Origin: Rhizobiaceae bacterium
Lineage (GTDB): Bacteria; Pseudomonadota; Alphaproteobacteria; Rhizobiales; Rhizobiaceae
Assembly (NCBI GenBank): GCA_023953845.1
Contig: JAMLJC010000002.1
Location: forward strand, 186,001-250,000
Length of the DNA stretch: 64,000 bases
Direction: 5' to 3'
Position 1 is the first letter of the stretch, and each line of letters begins with the position of its first letter. Under the pieces are notes generated by a model. It was not told the DNA's origin, searched no databases, and worked only from the letters and a program-made list of their open reading frames with translations. A program made the translations under genes and the position numbers. Below, in pieces: positions 16,833-26,777 of this stretch.

Positions 16833-18801
16833 GACGCTGCACTCCTTTGCCGAGCAGATAGACCAGATAGGGACCGCTGATCAGCGACGCGAACAGGCCG
16901 ACCGGCAACTGATAGGGGAAGGCGGCCATGCGCGCCAGCCAGTCCGAGAGAATCATCAGCACCGCGCCGATCAGGACCGAGCCGATGAAATGCTCGCGCG
17001 CCCTCGCGAGGCCGGACAGCCGGGCCAGATGCGGCGCGATGAGGCCGACGAAGCTCAGGGGGCCGACAAAGATGGCGGCGAAGGCGGTGACGAGCGCGGT
17101 CAGACCGATCAGGACGAAGCGCGCCGGCTTCAGCGGCAGGCCGAGGCTCCGCGCAGCGGTCGACCCGAGCGGGAGGATATCCAGCCATCGAAAGGCCAGC
17201 AGCGGAGGAATGCAGGTCAACGCCAGCAGGGCCAGCGCCAGCCATGCCTGCGACATTGTAGCGTCGCTGGTCGAGCCGCTCAGCCAGCGCAGCAGAACAT
17301 AGGATTGGGCGTTTCCGAGCGCGATGATGGCCGTGAGAAGGGCACTGCAGACAGCGCTCATGGCGACACCCGCCAGCAGCAGCCGCTCCGGCCCGAAATT
17401 GCTGCGCGCCGCGACGGCGAGCATGGCAACCAGCACGATGAAGGCGCCGGCTGCTGATCCGGCGAGCTGCCAGCTCAGTCCTGCGGTGATGTCCAGGAGC
17501 ACGACGACGGCGAGCCCTGCTCCGGCGCCCGCGCCGACGCCCAGCACCTCAGGGCTTGCAAGCGGGTTGCCGGTGAGCCGCTGGACGATGATGCCCGCCG
17601 CACCCAGCATGGCGCCGGCTGCCGCGGCGACGCCGACGCGGGGTGCGCGCCACTCCGTGAGTTCGGCAAACATGCCCCCCGTCGCGATGAACCAGCCTTC
17701 CGGGCCTTGCCCGACCATCAAGGCGACAGCGACGGCCGCGATCGTGCCCGCAAGGATCAGCATCAGGGTGCGCCACGGCAGGAGGCTGCGTCGCGCGGTC
17801 CAGCCCGGCCGGTTGAGAGACGGCCATTCGAACATCCGCAGGCGGGGCAGCAGCCACAGCAGCAGCGGCCCGCCGAGCAGCGCCGTGGCCGCGCCGGTCG
17901 GTATGCGCTCGCCGCCCTGACCGGCGGCGAGCTGGACGAGGCCGTCCGTGAGCCACAGCAGGATGGCGCCGATCAGCGGCGCCGCGACCAGTCGCTGGCC
18001 GAGGCTGCGCGCGCCGGACAGCGTCGCCAATGCCGGCGCGGCGAGACCGACGAACCCGATGACGCCCACTTCGGCGGCGACCGTCGTGGCGATCCATACC
18101 GCCAGCGCGATGACCAGCAGGCGGCTGGCATTGAGCGCGATGCCGAGACTTCTGGCCGACGCATCGTCCAGACCGAGGATCGCCAGCGGCCGCAGCATCA
18201 GTCCCGCAACGACGAGCCCGGCGACAAGCGGCAACGCGACCGCCCGGGCCGGCTCCCAGCTCTGCTGCACCAGCGAGCCGCCGCCCCAGATGAAGAGCGA
18301 GAACAGATATTCGCCATTGGCGAGGATCAGCGCGGCGCTGGCGGAATTGCAGGTGAGCGCGACCATCATGCCGGCGAGCACCACGGATACGGGCTCCAGA
18401 CCGCGCCGCCATGTCAGCGAGAGCACGGCCGCGACCGCCAGCAAACCGCCGGCAAAGGCGACGGCGATCGGCGACCACGCCATCCAGGCCGGGACGAGAA
18501 TGGTCGACGCGGCCATTGCGAGCTGCGCGCCGGCAGAGATGCCGAGCGTCGAAGGCTCCGCCAGCGGATTGCGCAGGACGCGCTGCAACAGCAATCCCGC
18601 CAGCCCGAGGGCCGCACCGGCAAGGATCGCCACTGCCGCGCGCGGCATCACCGTGTAGCGAAGGATGACCGACTGGAGGTCGATGCCGGCTGGCGAGGAC
18701 GCGTCTGGCCATGCCGCGACGAGTCGATGCGCGAACAGCGCCACGGCAAGCGCGGCGAGCAACCCCCAGAGATAGACCGGCAGCGGGCGACGCTCAGCCA
18801 T
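16825..18801 (-). CDS. fhuB: Fe3+-siderophore ABC permease, fused FhuB type
   Basis: A 658-residue inner-membrane permease made of two homologous FecCD halves (about 1-325 and 335-658), each with about ten helices. Each half carries a PLAxPxxLGxxxGA motif (NPLAEPSTLGISAGA and NPLASPEVLGVGAGAG) and a GFVGLxAP loop (VIGFVGLAAP and SFVGLIAPH) that contacts the ATPase. Fused permeases of this type serve hydroxamate siderophore systems such as ferrichrome. It overlaps fhuD by 8 bp and the reductase gene by 8 bp. Confidence 0.94.
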   Translation of the reverse strand: MAERRPLPVYLWGLLAALAVALFAHRLVAAWPDASSPAGIDLQSVILRYTVMPRAAVAILAGAALGLAGLLLQRVLRNPLAEPSTLGISAGAQLAMAASTILVPAWMAWSPIAVAFAGGLLAVAAVLSLTWRRGLEPVSVVLAGMMVALTCNSASAALILANGEYLFSLFIWGGGSLVQQSWEPARAVALPLVAGLVVAGLMLRPLAILGLDDASARSLGIALNASRLLVIALAVWIATTVAAEVGVIGFVGLAAPALATLSGARSLGQRLVAAPLIGAILLWLTDGLVQLAAGQGGERIPTGAATALLGGPLLLWLLPRLRMFEWPSLNRPGWTARRSLLPWRTLMLILAGTIAAVAVALMVGQGPEGWFIATGGMFAELTEWRAPRVGVAAAAGAMLGAAGIIVQRLTGNPLASPEVLGVGAGAGAGLAVVVLLDITAGLSWQLAGSAAGAFIVLVAMLAVAARSNFGPERLLLAGVAMSAVCSALLTAIIALGNAQSYVLLRWLSGSTSDATMSQAWLALALLALTCIPPLLAFRWLDILPLGSTAARSLGLPLKPARFVLIGLTALVTAFAAIFVGPLSFVGLIAPHLARLSGLARAREHFIGSVLIGAVLMILSDWLARMAAFPYQLPVGLFASLISGPYLVYLLGKGVQRHG

Positions 18802-19666
18802 GGCGTCCCCACTCGGTGGCTGCTTCGCTCAGCAGCCGTGCAAAGCGCCGCGCGGAAGGGAGCCCGCCGAAATGGTTGATCGGATCGAGAATCGCCACGC
18901 GTCCCCGCGCCACCGCGTTCCACAAGGCGTTTTCCGCCAGCGTGCGCGAGACCTCGGGCGGGATCGGCGAGACGATGACGATCGCGGCGTCCGGCTGCCG
19001 GGCCAGAGCTTCCAGACCCACCGGCGCCGCCGCGCTGTAGCTGGTGGCGTCCGTCCACGCATTGGTGAGGCCGAGACGCGCAAGCACGTCTCCGACCATT
19101 GAGTCCGCGCCGAATGCCCTGAAATGCCGCGAATCGCCGAGGCTGATGACGAAGACAGGCCGCCCGGCGAGCGGTTTCAGCTGTTCGCGCGCCGCGGCGA
19201 TCTGTGCGGCGGTATCCTCGATATAGGCTGCCGCGCTTTTCGCCCGGTCCAGACGGCGTCCCAGTTCACGCGCGGCGCGCTCGGCCAGCGGAAAAGGCGG
19301 CTTGCCGGCCTCGTAGACCGGCAGAGAGAGTATCGGAGCGATGCGTTCGAGCGCAGGGCGCTGGTACTCATAAAAGTTGGAGATAACGACGAGATCGGGC
19401 GCCACGAGGCGCAGCAGTTCGTAGTTCGGCGAGCCGCGCAGGCCGAGGTCCACCGTCGCTTCTGAAAAGTCCGGTTCGATGACGAGCTTGCGGAATTGCA
19501 CGAGTTCGGTCGCGGCTGCCGGCGCTGCGCCGATGGCGAGCGAGGTTTCCAGCATGCCCCAGTCGATGACGGCAAAGCGTGGGCTTGCGGCCCGCGATCG
19601 GCCGGGGGCAAGGCTGCAAAGAAAGGCGGAAGCGAGCAGGCCGCGTCTGGTGATGCCGGAAACCAT
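18794..19666 (-). CDS. fhuD: Siderophore-binding periplasmic protein, FhuD-like
   Basis: A 290-residue substrate-binding protein. The N-terminus MVSGITRRGLLASAFLCSL is a twin-arginine-like signal, with cleavage likely near SRAA. FhuD family landmarks are AVIDWGMLETSLAIGAAP at the start of the mature protein, LLRLVAPDLVVISNFYEYQRPALERIAPIL, and the C-terminal INHFGGLPSARRFARLL. It delivers Fe-siderophore to FhuB. It overlaps fhuB by 8 bp and follows fhuC by 6 bp. Confidence 0.93.
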   Translation of the reverse strand: MVSGITRRGLLASAFLCSLAPGRSRAASPRFAVIDWGMLETSLAIGAAPAAATELVQFRKLVIEPDFSEATVDLGLRGSPNYELLRLVAPDLVVISNFYEYQRPALERIAPILSLPVYEAGKPPFPLAERAARELGRRLDRAKSAAAYIEDTAAQIAAAREQLKPLAGRPVFVISLGDSRHFRAFGADSMVGDVLARLGLTNAWTDATSYSAAAPVGLEALARQPDAAIVIVSPIPPEVSRTLAENALWNAVARGRVAILDPINHFGGLPSARRFARLLSEAATEWGRHG

Positions 19667-19672
19667 AGCGCC

Positions 19673-20461
19673 TCAAACCAGATAGGTGAGCGGCTCGCCG
19701 GTCCGCGGATGCGGCATCGTGCCCATGGCGATGCCGTAGATATCGGCCAGCAGATCGGGCCGAACGATCTCCGAGGGCGCGCCTTGCGCCGATATCCGCC
19801 CGTCGGAGAGCGCGATGATCTCGTCGCAGTAGCGGGCGGCCATGTTGATGTCGTGCAGGACGACGACCACCATGACCCCGCGTTCGCCGGCGAGACGCCG
19901 CACCAGCGCCAGCATCTCGGCCTGATGGGCGATGTCGAGCGCCGATGTCGGCTCGTCCAGCAGCAGGCAGCGCGTATCCTGCGCGAGCATCATCGCCAGC
20001 CACGCGCGCTGCCGTTCTCCCCCCGACAGGCTGTCCACGAGCCGATCCGCGAACGGGATCAGGTCGGTCTGCCTCAGCGCCTCTTCCACCGTCCCGCTGT
20101 CCGATGCGCCGAAACGCCCGAGCGTGCCATGCCAGGGGAAGCGGCCGAGGCAGGCCAGCTCCCGCACGGTCATCGCTTCGGCCGGCGGGGTGAATTGCGG
20201 CATGTAAGCGACAGTCCGCGCGAATTCCCGGTCGCCATACGAGCCGAGATCCTTGCCCAGAAGCGTGATGCGCCCGCCCGAATGCGCCTGCTGCCGGGCG
20301 AGAAGCCTGACCAGCGAACTCTTGCCGGAACCGTTGGGACCGACGAGGCCGTAGACGAGCGACGGGCGCAGGCCGAGCGTCGTCGGCTTGACGATGGTTC
20401 GCCCGTCGACGGCGAAGGAAACGGCGTTGAGATCGAAGAAGGTCCGCGCGTCCGACATCAT
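19673..20461 (-). CDS. fhuC: Fe3+-siderophore ABC transporter ATPase, FhuC-like
   Basis: A 262-residue ATPase with Walker A GPNGSGKSSL, Q-loop AYMPQF, signature LSGGERQRAWLAMMLAQ, Walker B CLLLDEPTSALD and the switch His in VVLHDINMAARY. The C-terminal IAMGTMPHPRTGEP matches FhuC-type subunits. It energises FhuB. Two adjacent ATGs (20461 and 20458) are possible. Confidence 0.94.
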   Translation of the reverse strand: MMSDARTFFDLNAVSFAVDGRTIVKPTTLGLRPSLVYGLVGPNGSGKSSLVRLLARQQAHSGGRITLLGKDLGSYGDREFARTVAYMPQFTPPAEAMTVRELACLGRFPWHGTLGRFGASDSGTVEEALRQTDLIPFADRLVDSLSGGERQRAWLAMMLAQDTRCLLLDEPTSALDIAHQAEMLALVRRLAGERGVMVVVVLHDINMAARYCDEIIALSDGRISAQGAPSEIVRPDLLADIYGIAMGTMPHPRTGEPLTYLV

Positions 20462-20548
20462 GCTAATCCCGGTTGCCGTGGACCGGATGTGTGGACGCGC
20501 AGAACGTTTCGAACAAGGGACCGGTGCGAAAACCGGGCCCGAAGCCGG

Positions 20549-22753
20549 CTACCACTTGGCGTGCGCCCTCAGTTTGAACGAGCGGCCTTCGCCGTAGCTG
20601 CAGGTCAGGGCCGTCTGGCAGCTCGCTACATAGGCCTTGTCGAACAGGTTTGTGACGTTGAGATCGACACCCCAGTTCTCCCGCTCGTAGCCGAGCTTGA
20701 GGTCGACCAGAGTGGCGCTCGGAACCTTCAGCGTGTTCTGGTTGTCGGCCCATGACGATCCGACATAGCGGACGCCGCCGCCAACCGAAATGCCGTCGTA
20801 CCAGGCATCGGAATTGCGGAACGTGTAGTCGGCGGAAGCCGACGCCATCACTTCCGGCACGATGAACGGCGTCTTGCCGATCACCGTCGGATCGGTGTCC
20901 TCGGTGATCTCGAGGTCGTAGGCGGTGAAGGCGCCGGTCACCTTGAAGTTCTCGGTGACGTTCACCTTCGCTTCCAGCTCGATCCCGCGCGAGCGCATCT
21001 CGCCGGTCTGCACCTGCGCGAAGATGTTGGCGGGGTCCGCCACCGGCACGTTCTCGCGTGTCAGGTCGAACAGCGAGACGGTGAAGATGCCGTCGACGAA
21101 GGTCGGCACGTATTTGACGCCGACCTCGTATTGCACGCCCGTCTCCGGTACGAAGAGATCGCCGGCGCTGTTGGTGCCGATCACCGGATTGAAGAAGGTC
21201 GACACGCTGGCGTAGGGCGTCACGCCATTGGCGAACTCGTAGGCGATGCCGGCGCGGCCGGAGAACTCGCCATTATCGCTCTCGTTCCTGCTGTCCTGCG
21301 TCGGCGAGTAGAAGGTCGCGCGGTCGTGGGACTCGGTCCAGACATGATCGTAGCGGCCGTTGAGCGTCACCAGCCAGCCCTCGTTGAAGCGCAACTGATC
21401 CTGCACGTAGGCGCCGATCTGCTTCTGCGTGAGATCCTGATTGAGATAGCTGACGCGCGGTGTGAGCGCGGCGCCGTAGACCGGATCGAAGGCGTCGATC
21501 GGCGGCGTGGTGCCGAACAGGGCGGAACCCTGCACCTGATCGATGTTGTAGTATTTCGATTCGATGCCGGCGAGCAGGGTGTGTTCGACCGCACCCGTCT
21601 CGAACTTGCCTTCGATCTGGCTGTCCGACAGGAAGGTCATGACCTGCGAGTCATGGCCGAAATTGATGCGATCGAGCTCGGTCGCGCTTGCCCAGCCGTT
21701 CGGATAGACGCTGACCTCGCTGATGTCGGCCGCGCCGAAACGCGCATGCGAGCGCACCGTCCAGTCATTGTCGAACGTGTGCTCGAACTCATAGCCGAGC
21801 GACCCCTGATGACGGTCGTAGAGATCGACATCCGGCTCGGTGAAATTCGCGGACCGGCTGATCTTGCCGTAGTTGACGCCGCCGAAGACACGATCGACCA
21901 CGGTGCCTTCATAGGGCAGGAAACTGCCGCCATTGTGGTTCTCGTCGATGCGGGTGTAGTTGGCGAGGATCGTCAGCCTGGTCTGCGCGTCCGGCTGCCA
22001 GGTCACGCTCGGCGAGATGAAGCCGCGGAAACCGTCCTGGTTGTCGCTGTAGGTGTCGCCGCCGGCGATGCGCCCGTTGACGCGGTAGCTGACGGTCTCG
22101 TTAGCGACATCGCCGACGTCGAAGCCCAGATAGACGTTGCCGGCGTCGTTGACGCCTGTCTCGACGTAGCGCAGGCGCTCGCCGGTCGGCCGCTTGCTGA
22201 CATAGTTGATCATGCCGCCCGGATTGCTCCCGCCATAGAGGACGGAGGCCGGGCCCTTGAGCACCTCGATCCGTTCGAGTCCGAACGTGTCCACATAGAA
22301 GCCGCCGAAAGCGTAGCTGAAGAGCTGGAGCCCATCCATGTAGGTCCCGGTGGCGGTAGCCTGGAAGCCGCGGATGAAGACCCAGTTGGTGTCGCTGTCG
22401 GGGCCGAAGGGCTGGGCGAAGACGCCTGCCGTATAACGCAGCGCTTCATCAGCCTTCTGGGCGCCCTGGTCGTCGATCTCCTCGCGACCGATCACCGACA
22501 CCGACTGCGGGATCTCCTTGAGCTCGGTCGCCACCTTCGAGCCGGTCTGTGTCGTCTTGGCGACAACGCCCTGAACCTTGTCGACGCCGGTGGTGTCAGC
22601 GCCGCCCGACGCCTGACCGGAAACCTGTCCCGGTCCTTCGCCCTCGACGACGACCTCCTGCAACTCGGTCGTGCCGTTGTTCTGCGCCATAGCCGGCGAC
22701 AGGCATGAAATGGCGGCAACGCCGCAGGCCAGAAAAGCATGAAATCTGCGCAT
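20549..22753 (-). CDS. TonB-dependent siderophore receptor (ferrichrome/hydroxamate type)
   Basis: A 734-residue outer-membrane receptor. Signal peptide residues 1-23 end AMA-QNN, a TonB-box-like EVVVEG follows, then a plug domain (IPQSVSVIGREEIDDQGAQ to GPASVLYGGSNPGGMINYVSKRP) and a 22-strand barrel ending in aromatic KW. No N-terminal STN signalling domain is present, so it is not an FecA-type sensor. The ATG at 22753 follows AGGGGACA. It is the outer-membrane step for the fhuCDB system 87 bp downstream, and the AraC-family gene lies directly upstream. Confidence 0.95.
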   Translation of the reverse strand: MRRFHAFLACGVAAISCLSPAMAQNNGTTELQEVVVEGEGPGQVSGQASGGADTTGVDKVQGVVAKTTQTGSKVATELKEIPQSVSVIGREEIDDQGAQKADEALRYTAGVFAQPFGPDSDTNWVFIRGFQATATGTYMDGLQLFSYAFGGFYVDTFGLERIEVLKGPASVLYGGSNPGGMINYVSKRPTGERLRYVETGVNDAGNVYLGFDVGDVANETVSYRVNGRIAGGDTYSDNQDGFRGFISPSVTWQPDAQTRLTILANYTRIDENHNGGSFLPYEGTVVDRVFGGVNYGKISRSANFTEPDVDLYDRHQGSLGYEFEHTFDNDWTVRSHARFGAADISEVSVYPNGWASATELDRINFGHDSQVMTFLSDSQIEGKFETGAVEHTLLAGIESKYYNIDQVQGSALFGTTPPIDAFDPVYGAALTPRVSYLNQDLTQKQIGAYVQDQLRFNEGWLVTLNGRYDHVWTESHDRATFYSPTQDSRNESDNGEFSGRAGIAYEFANGVTPYASVSTFFNPVIGTNSAGDLFVPETGVQYEVGVKYVPTFVDGIFTVSLFDLTRENVPVADPANIFAQVQTGEMRSRGIELEAKVNVTENFKVTGAFTAYDLEITEDTDPTVIGKTPFIVPEVMASASADYTFRNSDAWYDGISVGGGVRYVGSSWADNQNTLKVPSATLVDLKLGYERENWGVDLNVTNLFDKAYVASCQTALTCSYGEGRSFKLRAHAKW

Positions 22754-22874
22754 CGATTGTCCCCTGCACGCAAAAGCCCAAACCGCACAGGATGCGACCG
22801 GCGGCATAAGTTGACCGCTTATATCCACTTCACGATCGCGCCTTGTATGTTTTTGTGGGACTTGTGCGTTCTTG

Positions 22875-22888
22875 GGCGCTTTGGCGCC
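22875..22888 (-). terminator. Small hairpin after the araC-family gene (weak terminator candidate)
   Basis: GGCGC-TTTG-GCGCC (plus-strand reading) forms a perfect 5-bp stem in the 160-bp gap between the regulator's stop and the receptor's start. There is no U-run, so terminator function is uncertain; it could be part of the regulator's binding region. The remainder of the gap holds a TATAAG -10-like box (plus-strand cttata, near 22819) for the receptor gene without a good -35, as expected for activator dependence. Confidence 0.3.
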
Positions 22889-22913
22889 TTCTGCGCAAAG
22901 CGATGCAGAAATG

Positions 22914-23810
22914 TCACTGCGCTTGCGCCGAAGTCGCCTGAATCCAGGCGGAGGGCGTCACGCCGACGATCATCTTGAAAACGCGGCTGAGATGCGCCTG
23001 ATCGGAAAACCCGGCCATGGTGGCAATATCGGTCAGCGAGGAATTGCCGGGAGACGACAGCATCTCCTGCACCTTCCTGATCCGGGCCTGCATGTGCCAG
23101 CGATGGGGGGGCACGCCGGTCGAGGCCTTGAAGGCGTGGCTGAAATAGCTCTCGGAAAGACCTGCAATGCCTGCGAGATCCGCGAGCCGGAACGGTTCAA
23201 GACACCGGGCGTCTATGAAGTCCGTGACCAGGCGCAGCTGATGACGCGAAAGGGCAGGGCGCCGCCGTCCTTCCTCCCGCCTGACATCGAACAACAGCGC
23301 AAGCAGCGCGTTCACCAGACCTTCGCCATAGAGATGAAGCGCATCATGATTGGCGCATTCCTCGGCGATGGCGACGGCAAGCTTCGCGATGCGCGGATCG
23401 AGGAAGCCGAGGCGCGGCTGGGTGAGGCGGCTGCGGTCGAGACTGCGTCCGAAACGCTTCAACAGGCTCGCCTCGGTGAAATGGAGATCGAGATGCTTCA
23501 TGCGCTGCAGGCCTTCCGCCTTGCCGCGGATGAATATTCCGGCCGGCACGAAGCTCATGGACAACGGCGTATCATGTCGCTCCGCCGCCCGCGTATCGTG
23601 CTGGTCGAGGATGAAGGAGCCCGTACTGTCGAGTTCGAGCGCGACGAACAAGCGGGGATCGGGCGATACATAGTCGCCTCCTGCGTCCAGCGCGCAGGCG
23701 ACTTCCCAGACGTCCGCCACGATGCCTTCCCAGACGCGCGACTTCAGTCCGCCGACGACGGTGAAGCCGTGCGTCACGCTGTGCATTCTCGGGCTGAAGT
23801 TCATTCCCAT
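22914..23810 (-). CDS. AraC-family transcriptional regulator of siderophore uptake
   Basis: A 298-residue regulator with a ligand-binding N-terminal half and a C-terminal pair of helix-turn-helix motifs (LADLAGIAGLSESYFSHAFKASTGVPPHRW, then LTDIATMAGFSDQAHLSRVFKMIVGVTPSAW). Placement immediately upstream of and co-directional with the TonB receptor is like PchR/YbtA-type activators that sense the ferri-siderophore. The ATG at 23810 or 23804 may be used. A strong vegetative promoter lies upstream. Confidence 0.9.
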   Translation of the reverse strand: MGMNFSPRMHSVTHGFTVVGGLKSRVWEGIVADVWEVACALDAGGDYVSPDPRLFVALELDSTGSFILDQHDTRAAERHDTPLSMSFVPAGIFIRGKAEGLQRMKHLDLHFTEASLLKRFGRSLDRSRLTQPRLGFLDPRIAKLAVAIAEECANHDALHLYGEGLVNALLALLFDVRREEGRRRPALSRHQLRLVTDFIDARCLEPFRLADLAGIAGLSESYFSHAFKASTGVPPHRWHMQARIRKVQEMLSSPGNSSLTDIATMAGFSDQAHLSRVFKMIVGVTPSAWIQATSAQAQ

Positions 23811-23861
23811 GCCGGACGTGTCCGTCTCGCCGTTGCGCTTGAGGGGAGGATCAAAAAGATG

Positions 23862-23889
23862 ATTATACCACTCAAGTTATTTGCGGCAA
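23862..23889 (-). promoter_or_regulatory. Sigma-70-type promoter for the araC-family gene
   Basis: On the minus strand TTGCCG (23889-23884), a 16-base spacer and a perfect TATAAT (23867-23862) lie about 50 bases upstream of the start codon. The local stretch is AT-rich relative to its surroundings. Confidence 0.6.
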
Positions 23890-24024
23890 GGTGTCGGCCC
23901 AAGGAGCACTTTCGCGCATCCGGACAAATGCTCGCACGAAGAGGCTTGGTGTCACGGCGGTGCGTCCGGCGTCGATTGGACGACGCCGATCGGAGTCAGG
24001 GCGCTGCCCGCGAATGTATCGCTG

Positions 24025-25737
24025 TCAGAAGGCCGATGACGGTTCGAACGAACCGAAATGCCGGCGCCAGCGTTCGGCGATCTCGCCGACCGTGGCGTAG
24101 GCGCGCACGGCCTCCATGACCGGCGGCACCATGTTCTCGCCGGACTGGCAGGCACGATCGATCGCCTCCAAGGCGCGCGCAACGCGCGCATTGTCCCGCT
24201 CGCGACGAATCCTGGCCGTCCTCTCATGCTGACGCGCCGTCGTCGACGGATCGAGCCGGAAGGCGGTGTTGGGCACGTTCGGCTGCTGCGGCCAGGTGTT
24301 GACCGTGACCCATGGACGCTCGCCGCGATCCAGCCGCTGCTGGCGCCGCTGGGCGCCGCGGTTCATCACCTCGCGGCCGAAACCGCTGTCGATCACGCGG
24401 AGCGCGCCGCCCAGTTCATCGATGCGCTTCAGATGGTCTAGCATGTCGTTGGCGGTCTTCCTGGTCAGCGTCTCGACAAAATAGGAACCTCCGAGGGGGT
24501 CGATCGTGTCGGTGAAGCCGTGCTCGTGGGCTATGATCTGCTGGGTGCGGATCGCGACCTTGACGGTCTCCTCGGTCGGCGTGCCGACCGCTTCGTCATA
24601 GGAGGCGATATAGACATAGCTGGCGCCGCCGAGCACGTAGGCCAGCGTGCCGAAGCCGATGCGGACGATATTGTTCAGGGGCTCCTGCAGCGTTTCCTGG
24701 CCATGGCCGTAGACGGTGGTCTTCAAGGCAAGCGAACGTGGGTCGCTCGCGCTATATCGCTCGCTCAGCAGCCTGGCCCATACCTTGCGGAGCGCGCGCA
24801 GGTTCGCCACCGACACGAAGAAGTCGTGGCGTTCGTCCGGGAACATGTGGAAGAGCGACGCTACGCTGTCGATCGGCAATCCCCGCGCGACGAGCAGGTC
24901 GAGATAATGGACGGCATTGCCGAGGGCGAGCGCGGCACCCCATGTCGAGCCCGCGCCGCCGGCATTCAGATGGTTGTAGCAAACGGTGATCGGCGACCAG
25001 TTCGGCGCATGCGTGACGCACCATTCCACCGGATCGACCGCGAGCTTCGCGGCCGGCGCTGCGGGAATGATCTGCGTCCCGCGAGCCAGATATTCCTTCA
25101 GCGGGTCATTCTGTAGATTGACCGTGTAGTCTTCGGGTTTCAGACCCTGTTTCTCGCCGACGAGGGCATACATGGCGAGAACGATCGGACCGATCGAATT
25201 GCCCAGGGTCCCGACGCGTTTCACCGAATTGAGGGGAATGCCGTCGAAAAGCAGCTCCATATCGGCAAGCGTGTCGATCGACACGCCGACCTTGCCGACC
25301 TCGCCCGTCGACATCAGATCGTCGGAATCATAACCGCATTGGGTCGGGAGATCGAATGCGACCAGAATCTGTTCCACGCCGAGCTCGATCAGCTTCCTGA
25401 AGCGCTTGTTGCAATCGGTGGCTTCGCCATATCCCGAATAGGCGGAGACGACGAACGGCTCCGTCCGGTACATCGTCGCGGAATCGCCGCGCGTGAAAGG
25501 ATATTCCCCCGGGAATCCGACATCGGCGGCGAAGTCGAAACCGATCTTTTCCAGCGACGCCGGCGAATACAGGGGTTCGATCCGCTCACCTGTATCGACC
25601 TCGAAGGCGCGGCGTTCGGGCATTTGCCTGATGGCGGGCGCGTAGAGCTCATCCAGCCAGCGCGCATGCGCGGTTGCAGCCGTCGTTTCCGGGTCTGAAG
25701 GCGCTTTATCGGCTGCGACCGGATTCTCTCGTCTCAC
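24025..25737 (-). CDS. B12-dependent acyl-CoA mutase, large (substrate-binding) subunit; methylmalonyl-CoA mutase family, atypical
   Basis: A 570-residue TIM-barrel subunit of the methylmalonyl-CoA mutase family without its own B12 domain; the B12 subunit is encoded at 29491. It keeps TMY...YSGYG, VAFDLPTQCGYDSD, LQNDPLKEYLARGT and YNHLNAGGA, which hold the counterparts of Tyr89, Gln197, Arg207 and His244 of MutB. By my recall of that alignment, counterparts of Arg82, Arg87, Ser114 and Arg283 are changed (Glu, Ser, Leu and a non-Arg). The substrate is therefore probably not plain methylmalonyl-CoA. The start is GTG, overlapping the MeaB stop (GTGA). It is the last gene of a ligase-thiolase-chaperone-mutase operon. 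Confidence 0.88.
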   Translation of the reverse strand: MRRENPVAADKAPSDPETTAATAHARWLDELYAPAIRQMPERRAFEVDTGERIEPLYSPASLEKIGFDFAADVGFPGEYPFTRGDSATMYRTEPFVVSAYSGYGEATDCNKRFRKLIELGVEQILVAFDLPTQCGYDSDDLMSTGEVGKVGVSIDTLADMELLFDGIPLNSVKRVGTLGNSIGPIVLAMYALVGEKQGLKPEDYTVNLQNDPLKEYLARGTQIIPAAPAAKLAVDPVEWCVTHAPNWSPITVCYNHLNAGGAGSTWGAALALGNAVHYLDLLVARGLPIDSVASLFHMFPDERHDFFVSVANLRALRKVWARLLSERYSASDPRSLALKTTVYGHGQETLQEPLNNIVRIGFGTLAYVLGGASYVYIASYDEAVGTPTEETVKVAIRTQQIIAHEHGFTDTIDPLGGSYFVETLTRKTANDMLDHLKRIDELGGALRVIDSGFGREVMNRGAQRRQQRLDRGERPWVTVNTWPQQPNVPNTAFRLDPSTTARQHERTARIRRERDNARVARALEAIDRACQSGENMVPPVMEAVRAYATVGEIAERWRRHFGSFEPSSAF

Positions 25738-26771
25738 GGCGTCTCTCCCTGAACCAGTATGGCGTCCACGGCGCTATGGGGATCGAGAGCGCCGTTCATG
25801 ACACGGAATATCCAATCCGAAAGGCCGTGCTCCGAGAGCATGGGGTCGCTCCGCATCAGCCGGTCAAGAAGGCGGCGTGTCAGCAGGCCCTGCAAATGCC
25901 TGTCAATCCGGGCGTGCCTGCGCCGGGCCAGATGCCCGCTTTTGCGAAGCCAGCCGTCGAAGGCGTCCACCTCAAGCGCGAGATCGTTCACGGCGGTGCT
26001 TTCGGCAGCGGAAACGACCACGACCGGCGGATGCCAGACTCCTTCGTTTTCCCCGGCCGCCCCGAACCGGGCCGCCAGTATGGAGCGCACCGCGCCGGGG
26101 ACGCCGGCGATCATGGACGCGTCGGCTGCCCCGGTATTTTCGCCGGGGCGTCCCGGAAACACGAGGGCGAGCATGGTCCTGAGATCACGCGCGACCGAAT
26201 CCGCGCCGGGCAGGTCGCCTTTGTTCACGACATAGATGTCGCCGACCTCCAGCAAGCCGGCTTTGGCCGCCTGCACCGAGTCTCCCAGACCGGGAACCGA
26301 CACCACCAGCGTGCAGTCCGCGACGAAGGCGACCTCCACCTCGTTCTGGCCGACGCCCACGGTTTCGAGCAGGATACGCGTGATCCCGTGGCTCGCCAGC
26401 ACGGCGCACAGATCGACGGCGGCCTCGTTCAGCCCGCCGCCATGTCCACGCGCCGACATGGAACGGATGAAGATGCGCTCGTCATCCTCGGCGCGGCGCA
26501 TCCGCACACGATCGCCGAGCACCGCGCCGCCGGAGAACGGACTGGCCGGATCGATCGCGATGATGCCGACGCGATGTCCCTGGGCGGCCCAGATCGAAGC
26601 GAGAATATCGATCAGGCTAGACTTGCCCGCGCCGGGCGGGCCGGTGATGCCAATGACCAGCGCGTCGCCGGGCGAAGCGTAGCTCCGGCGAACGACGTCG
26701 CGCCAGCCCTCGGCGCGATTTTCAACCGCGCTCAGCGCTCGGGCGAGGGGACGGCGCCACGACGCGTCCAT
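25734..26771 (-). CDS. meaB: MeaB/ArgK-family G-protein chaperone of the acyl-CoA mutase
   Basis: A 345-residue GTPase with Walker A GPPGAGKSSL, the conserved ETVGVGQNEVEVAFVADCTLVV stretch and the NKGD base-recognition motif (VVNKGDLPGA). MeaB proteins gate B12 loading of acyl-CoA mutases and protect them from inactivation. It overlaps the mutase start by 4 bp and follows the thiolase by 6 bp, so it most likely serves this mutase. Confidence 0.94.
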   Translation of the reverse strand: MDASWRRPLARALSAVENRAEGWRDVVRRSYASPGDALVIGITGPPGAGKSSLIDILASIWAAQGHRVGIIAIDPASPFSGGAVLGDRVRMRRAEDDERIFIRSMSARGHGGGLNEAAVDLCAVLASHGITRILLETVGVGQNEVEVAFVADCTLVVSVPGLGDSVQAAKAGLLEVGDIYVVNKGDLPGADSVARDLRTMLALVFPGRPGENTGAADASMIAGVPGAVRSILAARFGAAGENEGVWHPPVVVVSAAESTAVNDLALEVDAFDGWLRKSGHLARRRHARIDRHLQGLLTRRLLDRLMRSDPMLSEHGLSDWIFRVMNGALDPHSAVDAILVQGETP

Positions 26772-26777
26772 GGCGCC

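Noticed and set aside
21131..22708. Long plus-strand frame opposite the TonB receptor gene
   Set aside because: Antisense shadow of a clear receptor gene with no family similarity or ribosome site.
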